The notes under the pieces were generated by a model. It did not search any database. It was not told the DNA's origin and saw only the letters and a list, made by a program, of their open reading frames with translations. From assembly GCF_000430705.1 (NCBI RefSeq), contig NZ_AUMN01000023.1, positions 1 through 64,000 on the forward strand: DNA of 64,000 nucleotides. Direction: 5' to 3'. This DNA is from Arthrobacter castelli DSM 16402. Its GTDB lineage: Bacteria; Actinomycetota; Actinomycetes; Actinomycetales; Micrococcaceae. Positions 16,071 through 25,689 of the stretch are shown piece by piece (positions within the stretch are counted from its first letter, which is position 1; each line of letters opens with the position of its first letter). The translations under genes and the position numbers were made by a program.

Positions 16071-17558
16071 TTAGTCGAACTGAATCCAAGTCGTCTTTGG
16101 CGCGGAGTACGTATCGAGCGCATGTAGCGACAGATCCCGCCCAAAGCCGGATTGTTTGAAGCCGCCGAATGGCGTGGTCACACCCAGGGCGTCGACCGTG
16201 TTGACCGACACTGTGCCGGCGACTACGGCTCCGGATACGCGGTGTGCGCGGGCCAGGGAACCGGTCCATACTGATGCGGCGAGTCCGTAGGGTGTGTTGT
16301 TGGCCAGCCGTACAGCCTCGTCCTCAGTGTCGAACACCTCCACGGTCAGCAGCGGGCCGAACACTTCCTCGTGCAGCGTGAAATGATCGCTCGGCAAGGA
16401 GCCGACGATAGTCGGGGTGATGAAGGCGTCGGAGCCGTTGATGGTCTGGCGTTCTCCACCATGGAGCAGCTTTCCTGCTGTTTTGGCCTGTTTGATGGCT
16501 TCCCATACTTGATCGGCGTGGGCACGGCTGACCATGGCGCCAGTTCCGCTGGCGGCATTGAGCGGGTCTCCCGGCAGGAATCCGTCGCTTGCTGTGGCCA
16601 GCAGCGCGATGAACTCGTCATGGATGGAACGCTCGACCAGTAACCGACAGTTGGCGGAGCAAACTTCACCTTGGTTATAGAATGCGCCGGCCGCTGCCAT
16701 CTGTGCCGCTGATTCAAGATTGTCGGTATCGGCGAATACGATGTTGGCGCTCTTGCCACCTGCCTCCAGGGAGAGGCGTTTCATGTTCGAGCGTCCGGAA
16801 TACTCCAGCAACCGCTTGGCCACTGCGGTGGAGCCGGTGAAGGTGAGGACATCGACATTCGGATGCATGCCGAGGGCCTCGCCGACGTCGGCACCGGGAC
16901 CGGGTACGACGTTCAGCACGCCTTCTGGGATCCCTGCTTCCAAAGCCAGATCCGCCAGCCGCAGCATTGATAGGGGCGACTGGGTGGCGGGCTTATGCAC
17001 TACGCTATTGCCCAGCGCCAAGGCGGGAGCGAGCTTCCACCCCGCGATTTCGAGCGGATAGTTCCATGGTGTGATAGCAGCGACCACACCGATTGCTTCC
17101 CGTGTGACCATGGCGGTGGAACCGGGTGCGGTCGAGGGGATTTCATCGACTAATTTGTCGATCGCTTCGGCATACCATCGATACGTTTCCGCGGTGCCGG
17201 GAATGTCGGCAGTCCTTGCCTCGACGACCGGTTTGCCCATCTCGAGGCTGTCCAGGAGCGCCAGTTCGTCGCCGTGCATTTCGATGAGGTCTGCAAGACG
17301 AAGCATCAAACTCTTGCGGGACTGTGCCGGCAGTGCCGCCCAGCGGCCGTCGTCGAAAGCACTGCGGGCAGCGGCGACGGCACGGTCGACGTCCTCGACT
17401 CCGCAGGATGCGACTTCCGCTATGGCTGTGTCCGTAGCCGGGTTCACGCTGGCGACGGTGTGTCCGGTGGCTGCATCGGCACGCTTCCCGTCGATGACGG
17501 CGCGGCCATCAATGGACAAAGTCATGGTGCGTTCGTTCCAGTCTGGCTCGGGTGTCAT
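16071..17558 (-). CDS. Aldehyde dehydrogenase (NAD(P)-dependent)
   Basis: A 495-residue ALDH-superfamily enzyme. Visible are VAAITPWNYPLE, the cofactor site TFTGSTAVAKRL, the general-base Glu in LSLEAGGKSANIVF, and the catalytic Cys in NQGEVCSANCR. It would oxidise the aldehyde made by the upstream amine oxidase to a carboxylic acid. The reading frame is open for another 110 codons upstream, but the real start is the ATG at 17558: it overlaps the amine oxidase stop as ATGA, has AGAAAGG nine bases before it, and gives the normal family length. Translational coupling with the oxidase is therefore likely. Confidence 0.92.
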   Translation of the reverse strand: MTPEPDWNERTMTLSIDGRAVIDGKRADAATGHTVASVNPATDTAIAEVASCGVEDVDRAVAAARSAFDDGRWAALPAQSRKSLMLRLADLIEMHGDELALLDSLEMGKPVVEARTADIPGTAETYRWYAEAIDKLVDEIPSTAPGSTAMVTREAIGVVAAITPWNYPLEIAGWKLAPALALGNSVVHKPATQSPLSMLRLADLALEAGIPEGVLNVVPGPGADVGEALGMHPNVDVLTFTGSTAVAKRLLEYSGRSNMKRLSLEAGGKSANIVFADTDNLESAAQMAAAGAFYNQGEVCSANCRLLVERSIHDEFIALLATASDGFLPGDPLNAASGTGAMVSRAHADQVWEAIKQAKTAGKLLHGGERQTINGSDAFITPTIVGSLPSDHFTLHEEVFGPLLTVEVFDTEDEAVRLANNTPYGLAASVWTGSLARAHRVSGAVVAGTVSVNTVDALGVTTPFGGFKQSGFGRDLSLHALDTYSAPKTTWIQFD

Positions 17559-19540
17559 TTGCAGCATCCTTTCTCTTTGTTTTCTGTGGTGTTCTGCTGT
17601 GCATCGGTCGCGCAGTGACCGGATACAGGGCGTGGAACATCGAGCGTGGGGTTCTGGTCGAAGAATCCCTGCGGTTTGAGTACGAATCCGCAGGAGTCGA
17701 CGGGCATGATCGGCCAGTCTTCCGGCCGGGGGAAATGGGTCATACCGAAGTTGTGCCAGAGTACGATGTCCGCCCCGTCGATCGTCCGGTCCTGCTTGAC
17801 CCAGTCGGTGATAGTGCCATTTCCCGGATTCTGGTTGACGTAGGTGCCGGATGGGAAACGCTCGTCCGGGTCGTAGGCGGTCACCCACAGGTGCCTGGTG
17901 GCGAATGAGGCGCGTCGGGAGATGGATGAACCGTCATCGGCCAGTAGCGGTGGTTGTCCTTCAGGACGCAGAACGTATCCCACGGGTTCGCCGTGACTGT
18001 TGGTACGGCCAGGGTTGCTGACCTGCCAAACCCGGCCTTCGGTGTTATCAGCGAGCCGGCCTGACTCCGGTTCCCGGTCCAGTCGGGACACGGAGCGGGT
18101 GAATGCGTTCCCGTACGGGTTCTCAGGACCGGTGGGGACCCTTTGGACCTGGATCTCGTCCACAGCATTCTGCGTCCCGTCGACTTGCATATCGAGCCGC
18201 GCGGAGAATAGATGCTGATGGTAGGGCGCCCCGATGCCTTCACCAATCCTGCTGGCGAAGCGGCTGGGGTTCGAATCATCATAGGCGGCCGTATAGACGA
18301 CGCCGGTGGCCTTGCACTCCAGTTCAATGGTCCCATCGAGGTAGAGGTACCAGTAGAAGCCGTAGTCGTAGTTGCCCACAGTCACGAAGAATGAGATGAC
18401 CATCCTGCGTTGACGTCGTACGTCGACCGATCCGGTGTATTCGTCGGTATGCTTCCACAGCACCCCGGCGTCCTCTTCGTGCATGCAGATCGCATTTTCG
18501 ATGGTGCTGGCGTGGCCTAAGGCATCTGCGAGCACAGCGTCCTCGTAGTGGATTTCGCCGAGGCAGTCGCAGCCCAGCTTCAGGGAATTCGCGCTCTTTC
18601 CCAACGAGTATTCGCCGGCATCGAAATAGTTTTGCCAGAATCGCACCGGGCTTGGATCGCCGTAGGGGACTACCATCTCGGCGATCGAGGCACGATAGAT
18701 GATCGGGCGGACACGTCCGTCTTCTTCGAATCCCAGTTGATGCAGTACCAGACCTTCGACGGGATCGAATCCGAGTCGGACCTGCCACTTTTCCCACGTC
18801 AGCACGTCTCCATCGATGGTGAAACTCGGCCCCTCCGGCTGGCTGATTTCGATCGGCTTTTGAGTGGTGCGGGCAGGTGGAAGCCCCTCGTCCAGGTGGA
18901 AGTTGAACCGTTGCTGGGGAATGGGCAGCGCATCGGTCTCGATCAAATCCACCACTTCACCGGTGTTCAGATCCAGGTAGGCAACCAGACCTTCAACAGG
19001 GTGGGCCCACGCATTATCGTTTTCGTCCAGTTGCACGAACGAGGAGCCGCGGATCAGCCGTCTGCCTTCCTCTCCGGGAATGTCGAAGCATCCAGCGCTC
19101 AGGGCACAGATCCGTACCAGAGACATGTCAGTGACGCCCCGCGACTCCATGGCAGCCCGCCAACGGGGGTCACGGCGGATCATCTCTTCGGCCAGCTCGA
19201 ATTCTTCGGCAATGATCGGTGGCTGGCCTTCACCGATAACATCAACCGTTCGTGCTGATACGACGGCGGATTCGTTCAGAGAGGCAGTGATCTCTGTGAC
19301 CTCTCCAGTGTTGCGCTCCAGCAACAGGGACCGGACCAGGCGCGGAGCCGGCGCTGCGGCGCCATGAGCCAAAACCGCATTCTTCTCCGGTTCCAACAGA
19401 CTCACCAGAGTGAAACGCGTCTGGTCGGTGACATATCCAGCAGCGACCAGGATTTGTCGGTTTGCCTCGATTTCGGCACCAGTCAGCCGGTCCAGCGGAT
19501 GCTTGTTTCCGATCGAGATGTCGTGAGCGAGGGTGGTCAT
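17555..19540 (-). CDS. Copper-containing primary amine oxidase
   Basis: A 661-residue topaquinone copper amine oxidase, the normal size. The cofactor precursor Tyr391 lies in VGNYDYG, a candidate catalytic base is Asp307 in YFDAGEY, and the copper ligands are His441 and His443 (YHQHLFSARLD) with His602 in FGMTHFPRPEDW. It oxidises primary amines to aldehydes with release of ammonia and hydrogen peroxide. No signal peptide is seen, so it is cytoplasmic as in other actinobacteria. It overlaps the permease gene by ATGA upstream and the aldehyde dehydrogenase by ATGA downstream, which makes a coupled import-oxidise-oxidise unit. The substrate could be tyramine, phenethylamine, histamine or a similar amine. 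Confidence 0.95.
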   Translation of the reverse strand: MTTLAHDISIGNKHPLDRLTGAEIEANRQILVAAGYVTDQTRFTLVSLLEPEKNAVLAHGAAAPAPRLVRSLLLERNTGEVTEITASLNESAVVSARTVDVIGEGQPPIIAEEFELAEEMIRRDPRWRAAMESRGVTDMSLVRICALSAGCFDIPGEEGRRLIRGSSFVQLDENDNAWAHPVEGLVAYLDLNTGEVVDLIETDALPIPQQRFNFHLDEGLPPARTTQKPIEISQPEGPSFTIDGDVLTWEKWQVRLGFDPVEGLVLHQLGFEEDGRVRPIIYRASIAEMVVPYGDPSPVRFWQNYFDAGEYSLGKSANSLKLGCDCLGEIHYEDAVLADALGHASTIENAICMHEEDAGVLWKHTDEYTGSVDVRRQRRMVISFFVTVGNYDYGFYWYLYLDGTIELECKATGVVYTAAYDDSNPSRFASRIGEGIGAPYHQHLFSARLDMQVDGTQNAVDEIQVQRVPTGPENPYGNAFTRSVSRLDREPESGRLADNTEGRVWQVSNPGRTNSHGEPVGYVLRPEGQPPLLADDGSSISRRASFATRHLWVTAYDPDERFPSGTYVNQNPGNGTITDWVKQDRTIDGADIVLWHNFGMTHFPRPEDWPIMPVDSCGFVLKPQGFFDQNPTLDVPRPVSGHCATDAQQNTTENKEKGCCK

Positions 19541-21048
19541 GATGTTGTTTCCTCCAGCAGTTCGGATGCTTCAGTATCGGGGCGTTGGGAACGGATGTGG
19601 CGGCCGCGGACATAGCCGGTCAGGCAAAGGGCCACCAGTGCGGCGAGGGTGCCGAGGGTGAGGATCTGGAAGGGTACGCGTTCAACCCCCCAGATCTCCT
19701 GGAAGTTGTAGTCGAGCCCCACGAGTGGCCCCAGCGTGCCGGGAAACACCGCGACCCAGGATCCGAGCAGGATCCAGGCGAAGCACAGTATGCCCAGCGC
19801 TGTAAATCCTCGATTGCCGACGCGGACCCGGAAGGGACGTTCGACATCGGGGTACTTCCAGCGCAGTTTGATGGCTGCGGGGATGATCAGTAAGTAGCTG
19901 AGCAGGAATGTAGATATTGCAATGGACAGCACCACGCCGAATAGCGCTGCGGAGGTTCCAGTCAATTGCAGGGCAGTGAGCATGAACACGGTGGCGACGA
20001 CTCCGGAGAGCAGGTTCACGTGAACTGGTGTGCCCAGCCGGGGGTGGAATTTGCCGAAAAAGCCGCCGAAGAAGGAACCGTCGGCCGCTGCCAGTCCCTG
20101 CATCCGGTCACTGATGATCATCCATGCTGCGCCTTGGCATGCCAAAGCCGCAACAAAGATGGCCGCCGCAAGGACCAACAGGATCTCGGAGGCTGGTCCG
20201 TATACGCTGAAGACGGTGCTGACCGCGCCCATCAATCCGCCGATTCCGGTGATGGTGTCTGCGGGAAGCACCAGCAGGATGGCCAGGATGGGCAATAAGT
20301 AGCACGCTGCCGCCGTGGCCCCGCTCCGGGCGATGGCTGCCGGGATATCTCGCTGAGGGTTCTTCATCTCCCCGGACGCGCTGTTCGAGGATTCGAAGCC
20401 CAGATAGGCGAATAGCAACAGCGGAACCAGCCCGAGGAAACCGGCAGTCGTAGGCGCGAATCCGCTCAATTCCAGGTTGGAGACGCCGTGTTCGAAGGCG
20501 TACAGAATGGTGGTGAACAGGAAGAAGGCCAGAAAGAGAAGCTTAAGGATGGCACCAAGGCTGGGAATCCACTTTGCCCGGCTAAGCGAGAGTATGGCGG
20601 CCACCACGGTGAGCCAGATGAAGCCGATCTTGAACGCGTAGTCGGCGAAGGACCCCGGCTCCGTCGGCAGCAGGTAACTGTCCCACACCGCCGATGCCAG
20701 AAAGGCCATCGATCCCCCGACCCACACCGGTTGGGTGATCCAGCTTAGAATCGAGGCCAGGGCGCCAAGGGGGCGGCCGAATGCCTGACGTACCCACAGA
20801 TAGGCGCCGCCCTCGCCAATAAACGTGCTGCCGGTCTCGGCGAAGATCAGTCCGTACGGCACCAGGAAGAAGATGGCCAGCACCAGAGTCCAGGTGAACG
20901 TTTCGCTGCCGAAAGACGCCGTCTTTGCCAGTGTCTCGATTGCAATCACTGCGGCTATGACAAGGAAGACGATGTCGAAGCGGCCGAGCGATTTTTTCAG
21001 ATGTTTGGTCTGTTGGTCGGCGAGCACCGACAAGCTGTGGTCGCTCAT
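19537..21048 (-). CDS. APC-family amino acid/amine permease
   Basis: A 503-residue membrane protein with about twelve helices and the APC-superfamily layout, including the glycine-rich first helix region and ETGSTFIGEGGAYLWVRQAFG. It probably imports the amine oxidised by the next gene. I start it at the ATG at 21048, which has AAAGGAG nine bases upstream; a GTG three codons earlier lies inside that ribosome site. Its stop overlaps the amine oxidase start. It is divergent from the TetR gene, with 127 bases between the two starts. Confidence 0.9.
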   Translation of the reverse strand: MSDHSLSVLADQQTKHLKKSLGRFDIVFLVIAAVIAIETLAKTASFGSETFTWTLVLAIFFLVPYGLIFAETGSTFIGEGGAYLWVRQAFGRPLGALASILSWITQPVWVGGSMAFLASAVWDSYLLPTEPGSFADYAFKIGFIWLTVVAAILSLSRAKWIPSLGAILKLLFLAFFLFTTILYAFEHGVSNLELSGFAPTTAGFLGLVPLLLFAYLGFESSNSASGEMKNPQRDIPAAIARSGATAAACYLLPILAILLVLPADTITGIGGLMGAVSTVFSVYGPASEILLVLAAAIFVAALACQGAAWMIISDRMQGLAAADGSFFGGFFGKFHPRLGTPVHVNLLSGVVATVFMLTALQLTGTSAALFGVVLSIAISTFLLSYLLIIPAAIKLRWKYPDVERPFRVRVGNRGFTALGILCFAWILLGSWVAVFPGTLGPLVGLDYNFQEIWGVERVPFQILTLGTLAALVALCLTGYVRGRHIRSQRPDTEASELLEETTS

Positions 21049-21133
21049 TGTCCTCACTCCTTTGGGAGTTCTTTGTGGTTTAGCTCATAGAATGACACGC
21101 ATCTGTCGGTGCGATAAAGAGGGGACGGGTGTT

Positions 21134-21168
21134 TTATCTATAGCTTTTTCCGATGTGGGCATAGATAA
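21134..21168. promoter_or_regulatory. Candidate TetR operator in the permease/TetR divergent gap
   Basis: TTATCTA (21134-21140) and TAGATAA (21162-21168) form an inverted repeat eight bases ahead of the TetR start. A related GATAAA occurs near 21113. The placement between divergent starts suits autoregulation and control of the amine operon. No experiment supports it. Confidence 0.4.
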
Positions 21169-21175
21169 TTGTTCA

Positions 21176-21790
21176 ATGGCAAGACCGAAGAATCAGACAG
21201 TACGTCGAAATCAGCTGATCGAAGCAGCGAAGAGAGCCATCGCCCATCATGGCTTGAATGGCCTGCAGTCCAAGGATGTTGCCGCAGAGGCGGGCCTGTC
21301 CGCCGGTTCGGTGGCCTACTACTACCCGGACCTCACGGATTTGATACGTGATGTGCATCAGCGGGAACTGGACAGGTTCTACTGGGAGCGGCTGCACGAG
21401 GTTGAGTCAGCGCAGGATCCGCGCACCCAGCTTGGAATGGCGGTCACGAGCGGAATTCCGAAATCGGGTGGGGATATCGACTATCAGGTGCTCAACGAGA
21501 TGCATGTCCAGGCCTTCCGGGATCCGTTCCATGCCCGCCTGATGGCAAACTTGTTCGAACGTGAAGTATCGCTTTACCTATCGATCCTGGATTCTGGCGT
21601 CCGCAAAGGAGTGTTCGAATTGCGTGCCCCGGATCGAACGGTGGCCCGCAATATCGTGGCGTTGGAAGATGCGTACGGCCTGCACATTCTCGGCGGCTCT
21701 TCCGTTTCCGTTGAACAAGCGCTCAGCCTGCTGCTGACCTATGTGGAATCGGCAGTCGGCTGCGAGTTGGCTATTGCAGCGGGTTCATAA
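21176..21790 (+). CDS. TetR-family transcriptional regulator
   Basis: A 204-residue regulator. The N-terminal helix-turn-helix is clear: LIEAAKRAIAHHGLNGLQSK, AAEAGLSAGSVAYYYPD. The C-terminal domain is a helical ligand pocket, with the pattern of BetI-like repressors. The frame is open well upstream, but the ATG at 21176 (MARPKNQ) begins the family-typical N-terminus. It is divergent from the permease-amine oxidase-aldehyde dehydrogenase operon and is its likely regulator, with the amine or aldehyde as a possible inducer. Confidence 0.9.
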   Translation: MARPKNQTVRRNQLIEAAKRAIAHHGLNGLQSKDVAAEAGLSAGSVAYYYPDLTDLIRDVHQRELDRFYWERLHEVESAQDPRTQLGMAVTSGIPKSGGDIDYQVLNEMHVQAFRDPFHARLMANLFEREVSLYLSILDSGVRKGVFELRAPDRTVARNIVALEDAYGLHILGGSSVSVEQALSLLLTYVESAVGCELAIAAGS

Positions 21791-21854
21791 TCAAACGAGC
21801 GGCCGGGCAGCTACAAGCCAAGCGTACTTGGAGTTCACTGAACTTTCTTTCCAG

Positions 21855-22793
21855 CTATGAAGGCCCTCGGCCGAGGTCGTACGTAGGTGCCTCAGTGAAC
21901 ACGGCTTTGGCTGAGGCCACGAAGGCATCCACTCGACGTGTGAGACGGTGTCTGCTTGGGGTAACCACTATTACGCCTAAAGGCTCATAGTCGCCTTGGA
22001 GCTCAACGGCAGCATAGCCTAGCCCCTCGTGACTTGTCGTTTGTCGGGTGCGCTGAGTCAGCAATGAGTACCCGAGCCCGCGAGCTACCAGCCCGCGTAG
22101 CACTTCGTAGTTCCCCGTACGGTACCGCACATTCGGTGTTAATCCCCCTAAATCGAAGAGGGAAAGAAAATATTGATCCGCGGGTTCCAGGCCGAAAAGT
22201 ATTAGGGGGTCATCTGCGAGATCGGCGAGGGAGACGCTGCTTTGTCCGGCTAACCGATGATCAGGCGGTAGCAGCGCGTACGGAGGGATAGAGCCCAGCG
22301 ACGTCGAGCGACCAATTTCGGAAAGATCGTCCTTGAAGCGGTAATCGTAGAGGACCAGAACGTCATGGCGTCCCAGGGTTAAACCTTCGAGCAGTTCGTC
22401 CCGGGAACCTTCCTCGAACCGCACATCCACGTTTGGGTATTTGGCTGCGAAGTCAGCTACTACACGTGGCAGCAACATTGGAGCGATAGTTGAGTAGCAC
22501 CCAATGTTCAGAGTTCCCGAAAGGGCATCGCTCAGTTTGGCTGCGTTGCGCTCAAGATCTTCGGCGTCCCGGAGCAGCGCACGTGCATGGCCCAATGTTT
22601 CTCTGCCCTCGCGGGTGAGGGAAAGGCCTCGAGCTTGCCGAATGAAGAGCTTGATACATAGATGGCGCTCCAGATCGGCGATCGCATTGGATACGGCAGA
22701 CTGAGACACGAAAAGCTGTTGTGCGGCGGCGGTGACAGTTCCGAGGTCTGCCACGGTGGCGAAGTATTCAAGCTGCCGCAGAGTGATGGCCAC
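21855..22793 (-). CDS. LysR-family transcriptional regulator
   Basis: A 312-residue LysR protein with the N-terminal winged helix (LRQLEYFATVADLGTVTAAA, FVSQSAVSNAIADLE) and a periplasmic-binding-like effector domain. A GTG start at 22793 follows GGAGGGTGAC. It lies directly downstream of the MHS transporter gene on the same strand, with 94 bases between, and may form a unit with it. It is about a third identical by eye to the LysR at 24.4 kb, with shared segments such as FVxQSAVSxAIAxLE, EVTG/EGS-type loops and YEVxRxxVARGxGYxxLxQR, which suggests paralogous regulators with similar effectors. Confidence 0.92.
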   Translation of the reverse strand: MAITLRQLEYFATVADLGTVTAAAQQLFVSQSAVSNAIADLERHLCIKLFIRQARGLSLTREGRETLGHARALLRDAEDLERNAAKLSDALSGTLNIGCYSTIAPMLLPRVVADFAAKYPNVDVRFEEGSRDELLEGLTLGRHDVLVLYDYRFKDDLSEIGRSTSLGSIPPYALLPPDHRLAGQSSVSLADLADDPLILFGLEPADQYFLSLFDLGGLTPNVRYRTGNYEVLRGLVARGLGYSLLTQRTRQTTSHEGLGYAAVELQGDYEPLGVIVVTPSRHRLTRRVDAFVASAKAVFTEAPTYDLGRGPS

Positions 22794-22887
22794 GTCACCC
22801 TCCCTCCACCACAGAATGTTTCGCCCGGGGTCGACGCGAGTGCCACGGACCCCGGACGGATGGCGTGTGATTTAGACTAGCAGGCTG

Positions 22888-24258
22888 TCAGTGCTCGTCG
22901 GCTGTGGAGACTTTTACGTTTTCCGTCTTGTTGTCCCCGCTGCGAGCTGTGTCTGAATCGTGGAGCAAGTTGGTGCCCCGGGTTTCTGGAATGGTGGAGA
23001 CTGTGATGAGACCGACCATTCCCACCACCATCAAGGTGAACGCCGGTACCATGTGATTGTTCGTTATGCCAATGAGCCAGGTGTTCACGTAGGGCAGAGT
23101 TCCGGCGAAGAAGGCGCCCGCGATGCTGTACGCCAGCGACAAGCCACTCTGGCGAGTTCGGGTGGGGAAGAGTTCGGCCGCCGTGGATGCGTGGGTACCG
23201 AGGATAAGAGCCAGAATGGCGGCCAGCCCGAAGGTGGAGAGGAAACCGGCCATGGCTGTGCCCTGATTCATGTAGGCAAACAGAGGGTAGGGCAACAGGA
23301 CGAGCAGGAAACCCGCGGTGATCAGCACGGGCTTGCGTCCCAGCCGGTCAGAGGCCATCCCGGACAGCGGAATAATCATAATCGCTGTCAAAGAGGCCAC
23401 AGTGGACAGCACCGCTGCTTGAGCGGATGGAAGTCCCACCATCTGCTCCTGGTAGGTGATCAGATACACGAGCACCACGTAGAAGGTGCAATTCATGAAT
23501 GTTTCGATGCCGATGGTCTGGAAGAACTGCTTGCTGTTATGGCGGAACAATTCACGTATGGGCGCGGCGGGGACAGTGTCCAACTCCTGGAGGGCACGGT
23601 ACTCCGGCGTATCCTCGATCTTCAGTCGAATGTAGAGTCCAACCAGCGCCAGAGGCACTGTGATGAGGAAGGGCAATCTCCATGCCCAGGAGTCGATCTG
23701 CTCCGGAGTGAACATCGCAAACATGGCAGCCACGACCATGGACGCCAGAAGGAAGCCCAGCACTGAACCGAACTCGATCCAGGAGCAGCCGAAGCCGCGC
23801 TTCTTCGGTGGCGAGTATTCGGCCAGAAACGCGGCGGCCGAGCCAAACTCGCCGCCGGCGGCAATCCCCTGAATGATTCGGGCAACGACAAGGAGGATGG
23901 GCGCCCAGATGCCAATCGATTCATAGGAGGGAGTCAGACCAAGCATCAACGTGCCCGCAGCCATCGTGATGATGACAATGGACAAGGTCTTCTTACGGCC
24001 GAGAGTGTCACCAAGGTGACCGAAGATTAGCGATCCAAGAGGACGGACGAAGAACGCAATGGCGAATACGGCAAACACGGACAGCAGGGCTGCGGTCTCA
24101 TCCTGTTGCGGGAAGAAGATGCCAGCGATCGTCGTTGCCAGATAGGCATAGATGGCCCAATCGAACCAGTGCACGAGCACTCCGATAGCACCGGCCGCAA
24201 CATTCTTCCGCAGCCCTTTGCGGTTTCCCTCATCACTCATATTCGCCGCGTCGACCAT
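22888..24258 (-). CDS. MFS transporter, metabolite:H+ symporter (MHS) type
   Basis: A 456-residue twelve-helix transporter. The MHS subgroup is shown by VHWFDWAIYAYLATTIAGIF at the first helix, FGHLGDTLGRKKTL in the loop 2-3 motif, and GIAAGGEFGSAAAFLAEYSP in helix 4. Members import shikimate, 2-oxoglutarate, betaine, proline or aromatic acids. With a LysR gene on each side it probably supplies the substrate for the adjacent monooxygenase-aspartase operon. The ATG has AGGAGG five bases upstream. Confidence 0.92.
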   Translation of the reverse strand: MVDAANMSDEGNRKGLRKNVAAGAIGVLVHWFDWAIYAYLATTIAGIFFPQQDETAALLSVFAVFAIAFFVRPLGSLIFGHLGDTLGRKKTLSIVIITMAAGTLMLGLTPSYESIGIWAPILLVVARIIQGIAAGGEFGSAAAFLAEYSPPKKRGFGCSWIEFGSVLGFLLASMVVAAMFAMFTPEQIDSWAWRLPFLITVPLALVGLYIRLKIEDTPEYRALQELDTVPAAPIRELFRHNSKQFFQTIGIETFMNCTFYVVLVYLITYQEQMVGLPSAQAAVLSTVASLTAIMIIPLSGMASDRLGRKPVLITAGFLLVLLPYPLFAYMNQGTAMAGFLSTFGLAAILALILGTHASTAAELFPTRTRQSGLSLAYSIAGAFFAGTLPYVNTWLIGITNNHMVPAFTLMVVGMVGLITVSTIPETRGTNLLHDSDTARSGDNKTENVKVSTADEH

Positions 24259-24443
24259 TCCGTCCTCCTCGTGATCTTGGGTCCGAAGCCCTCGATTTCT
24301 TTGAAACCCACGCTAGAGGTGTGAGATGGGTTACGACCATCGCCTTATTCAGAATGCCCTATCGGATCGACTCATACCCCATGAACTGCAGCGAGCAGGT
24401 GCACCTGCTTCGCAGTCTGCGATAGATCCGCGAGGAACAAAGG

Positions 24444-25361
24444 TCACGGCTCTTGCCCGCGATTTAGAACTTCACGGCTCTCGTCAATGAACGCCTGTCC
24501 TCGTCGGGAAAGCGTTTCACCTGCCCGATGAGCGACACCGACCTGGAGGTAAGACCTCGTGCCAGTGATGGGAAGCCTGACAATACGTCCTCCGTCATTG
24601 GTCAGGTCATGCACTGGTCTCTGATTGAGAATGGTGTAACCATGACCCCGGGCAACCATGGAACGCACGACTTCGTAGCTTTCGAACCTCTGGTGGATCT
24701 GTGGGCGCAGGTGCGCGTCGTGGAAAATCGAGAGGAAGTAGTTCGTGCTCTTGCCCATATCCAGCAGGATGAGGGGCTCGGGCGCCAGCTCCTCAAGCGA
24801 GACGACTTCTCGGCCGGCCAAATGGCTGTGCTCTGATACCGCAGCATAGACAGGGGCTTCGCTCAACTGCTCAAAATCAATGTCCCGGCCGTAATCGAAG
24901 CCGTACGTCAGGATGACTTCCATCTCGCGCCGCTGCAGGAGCTGCTCCACCTGCTCGCCGGTGACTTCGCGGATTCTCACGTTCAGATCCGGGTAGGCGG
25001 ATTGCAGGCTCTCATACACTCCGGGAAGCCAAAACGGCGCCAGTGTGGTGAAGCAGCCTGCAACCAGCGATCCCGTTAGCCGTTCCGGTTTGAGGGAGTC
25101 GACAGCCTCATCGACAGTATTGAGGATGTCCAGGGCGGCCGCATAAAAGGTCCGTCCCTGTTCCGTCAGCACGATCCCGCGGGAACGTTGTCTGATGAAG
25201 AGCTGACATCCAACCGTCCCCTCCAATTGCGCAATTGCGGTGGAGACGGCGGATTGGGCCACGAATATCTCCGCTGCGGTCGCGGTCATTGAGCCAAGTT
25301 CGGCAGCCCGCACGAAGTACCTTATTTGATTGAGCGTGAGGGACGTCTGTGGCGTCGGCAT
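24444..25361 (-). CDS. LysR-family regulator, divergent from the monooxygenase operon
   Basis: A 305-residue LysR protein with TLNQIRYFVRAAELGSMTAT and FVAQSAVSTAIAQLEGTVG as the DNA-binding domain, and a normal effector domain. I chose the ATG at 25361, which follows GGGAG closely; an in-frame TTG at 25388 is possible. It is divergent from the FMO-RidA-DUF1028-M20-AspA operon, the classic arrangement for a LysR activator of that operon. An inverted repeat sits between them. Confidence 0.9.
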   Translation of the reverse strand: MPTPQTSLTLNQIRYFVRAAELGSMTATAAEIFVAQSAVSTAIAQLEGTVGCQLFIRQRSRGIVLTEQGRTFYAAALDILNTVDEAVDSLKPERLTGSLVAGCFTTLAPFWLPGVYESLQSAYPDLNVRIREVTGEQVEQLLQRREMEVILTYGFDYGRDIDFEQLSEAPVYAAVSEHSHLAGREVVSLEELAPEPLILLDMGKSTNYFLSIFHDAHLRPQIHQRFESYEVVRSMVARGHGYTILNQRPVHDLTNDGGRIVRLPITGTRSYLQVGVAHRAGETLSRRGQAFIDESREVLNRGQEP

Positions 25362-25395
25362 AGCTCCCGTTTCTGGTATCGGATTCAAAACCTAC

Positions 25396-25438
25396 AGGGA
25401 TGAGCGATCCCGCCATCCCTAAGTTGGACCTCATCCCT
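25396..25438. promoter_or_regulatory. Candidate LysR operator (inverted repeat)
   Basis: AGGGATGAG (25396-25404) and CTCATCCCT (25430-25438) are perfect inverted repeats, with a further CATCCCT at 25414-25420. They lie just upstream of the LysR start in the 328-bp divergent gap, where a LysR regulator would bind. No other feature is seen in the remainder of this gap up to 25689. Confidence 0.5.
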
Positions 25439-25689
25439 GGATACCCTTCGTCGATCTTGCAAGAAATCCTACATCTGAAATATTGATGAACAACCTCATT
25501 TTCGACTATTTGCTATCGATATGGTGACGAGCAGAGACTGTAAGCAATCGTCCAGCGGCCGTCGTATCGTCCAAAACCCGGCGACCTTAGATTCGATCGG
25601 TGCAGCCGTCGTCAGTGGCTGGTCGCGGTGAACCGTCCTGAAACATACGACGGTAGATGGATACTCAGGACTTATAGGGAGTGGTAAAG

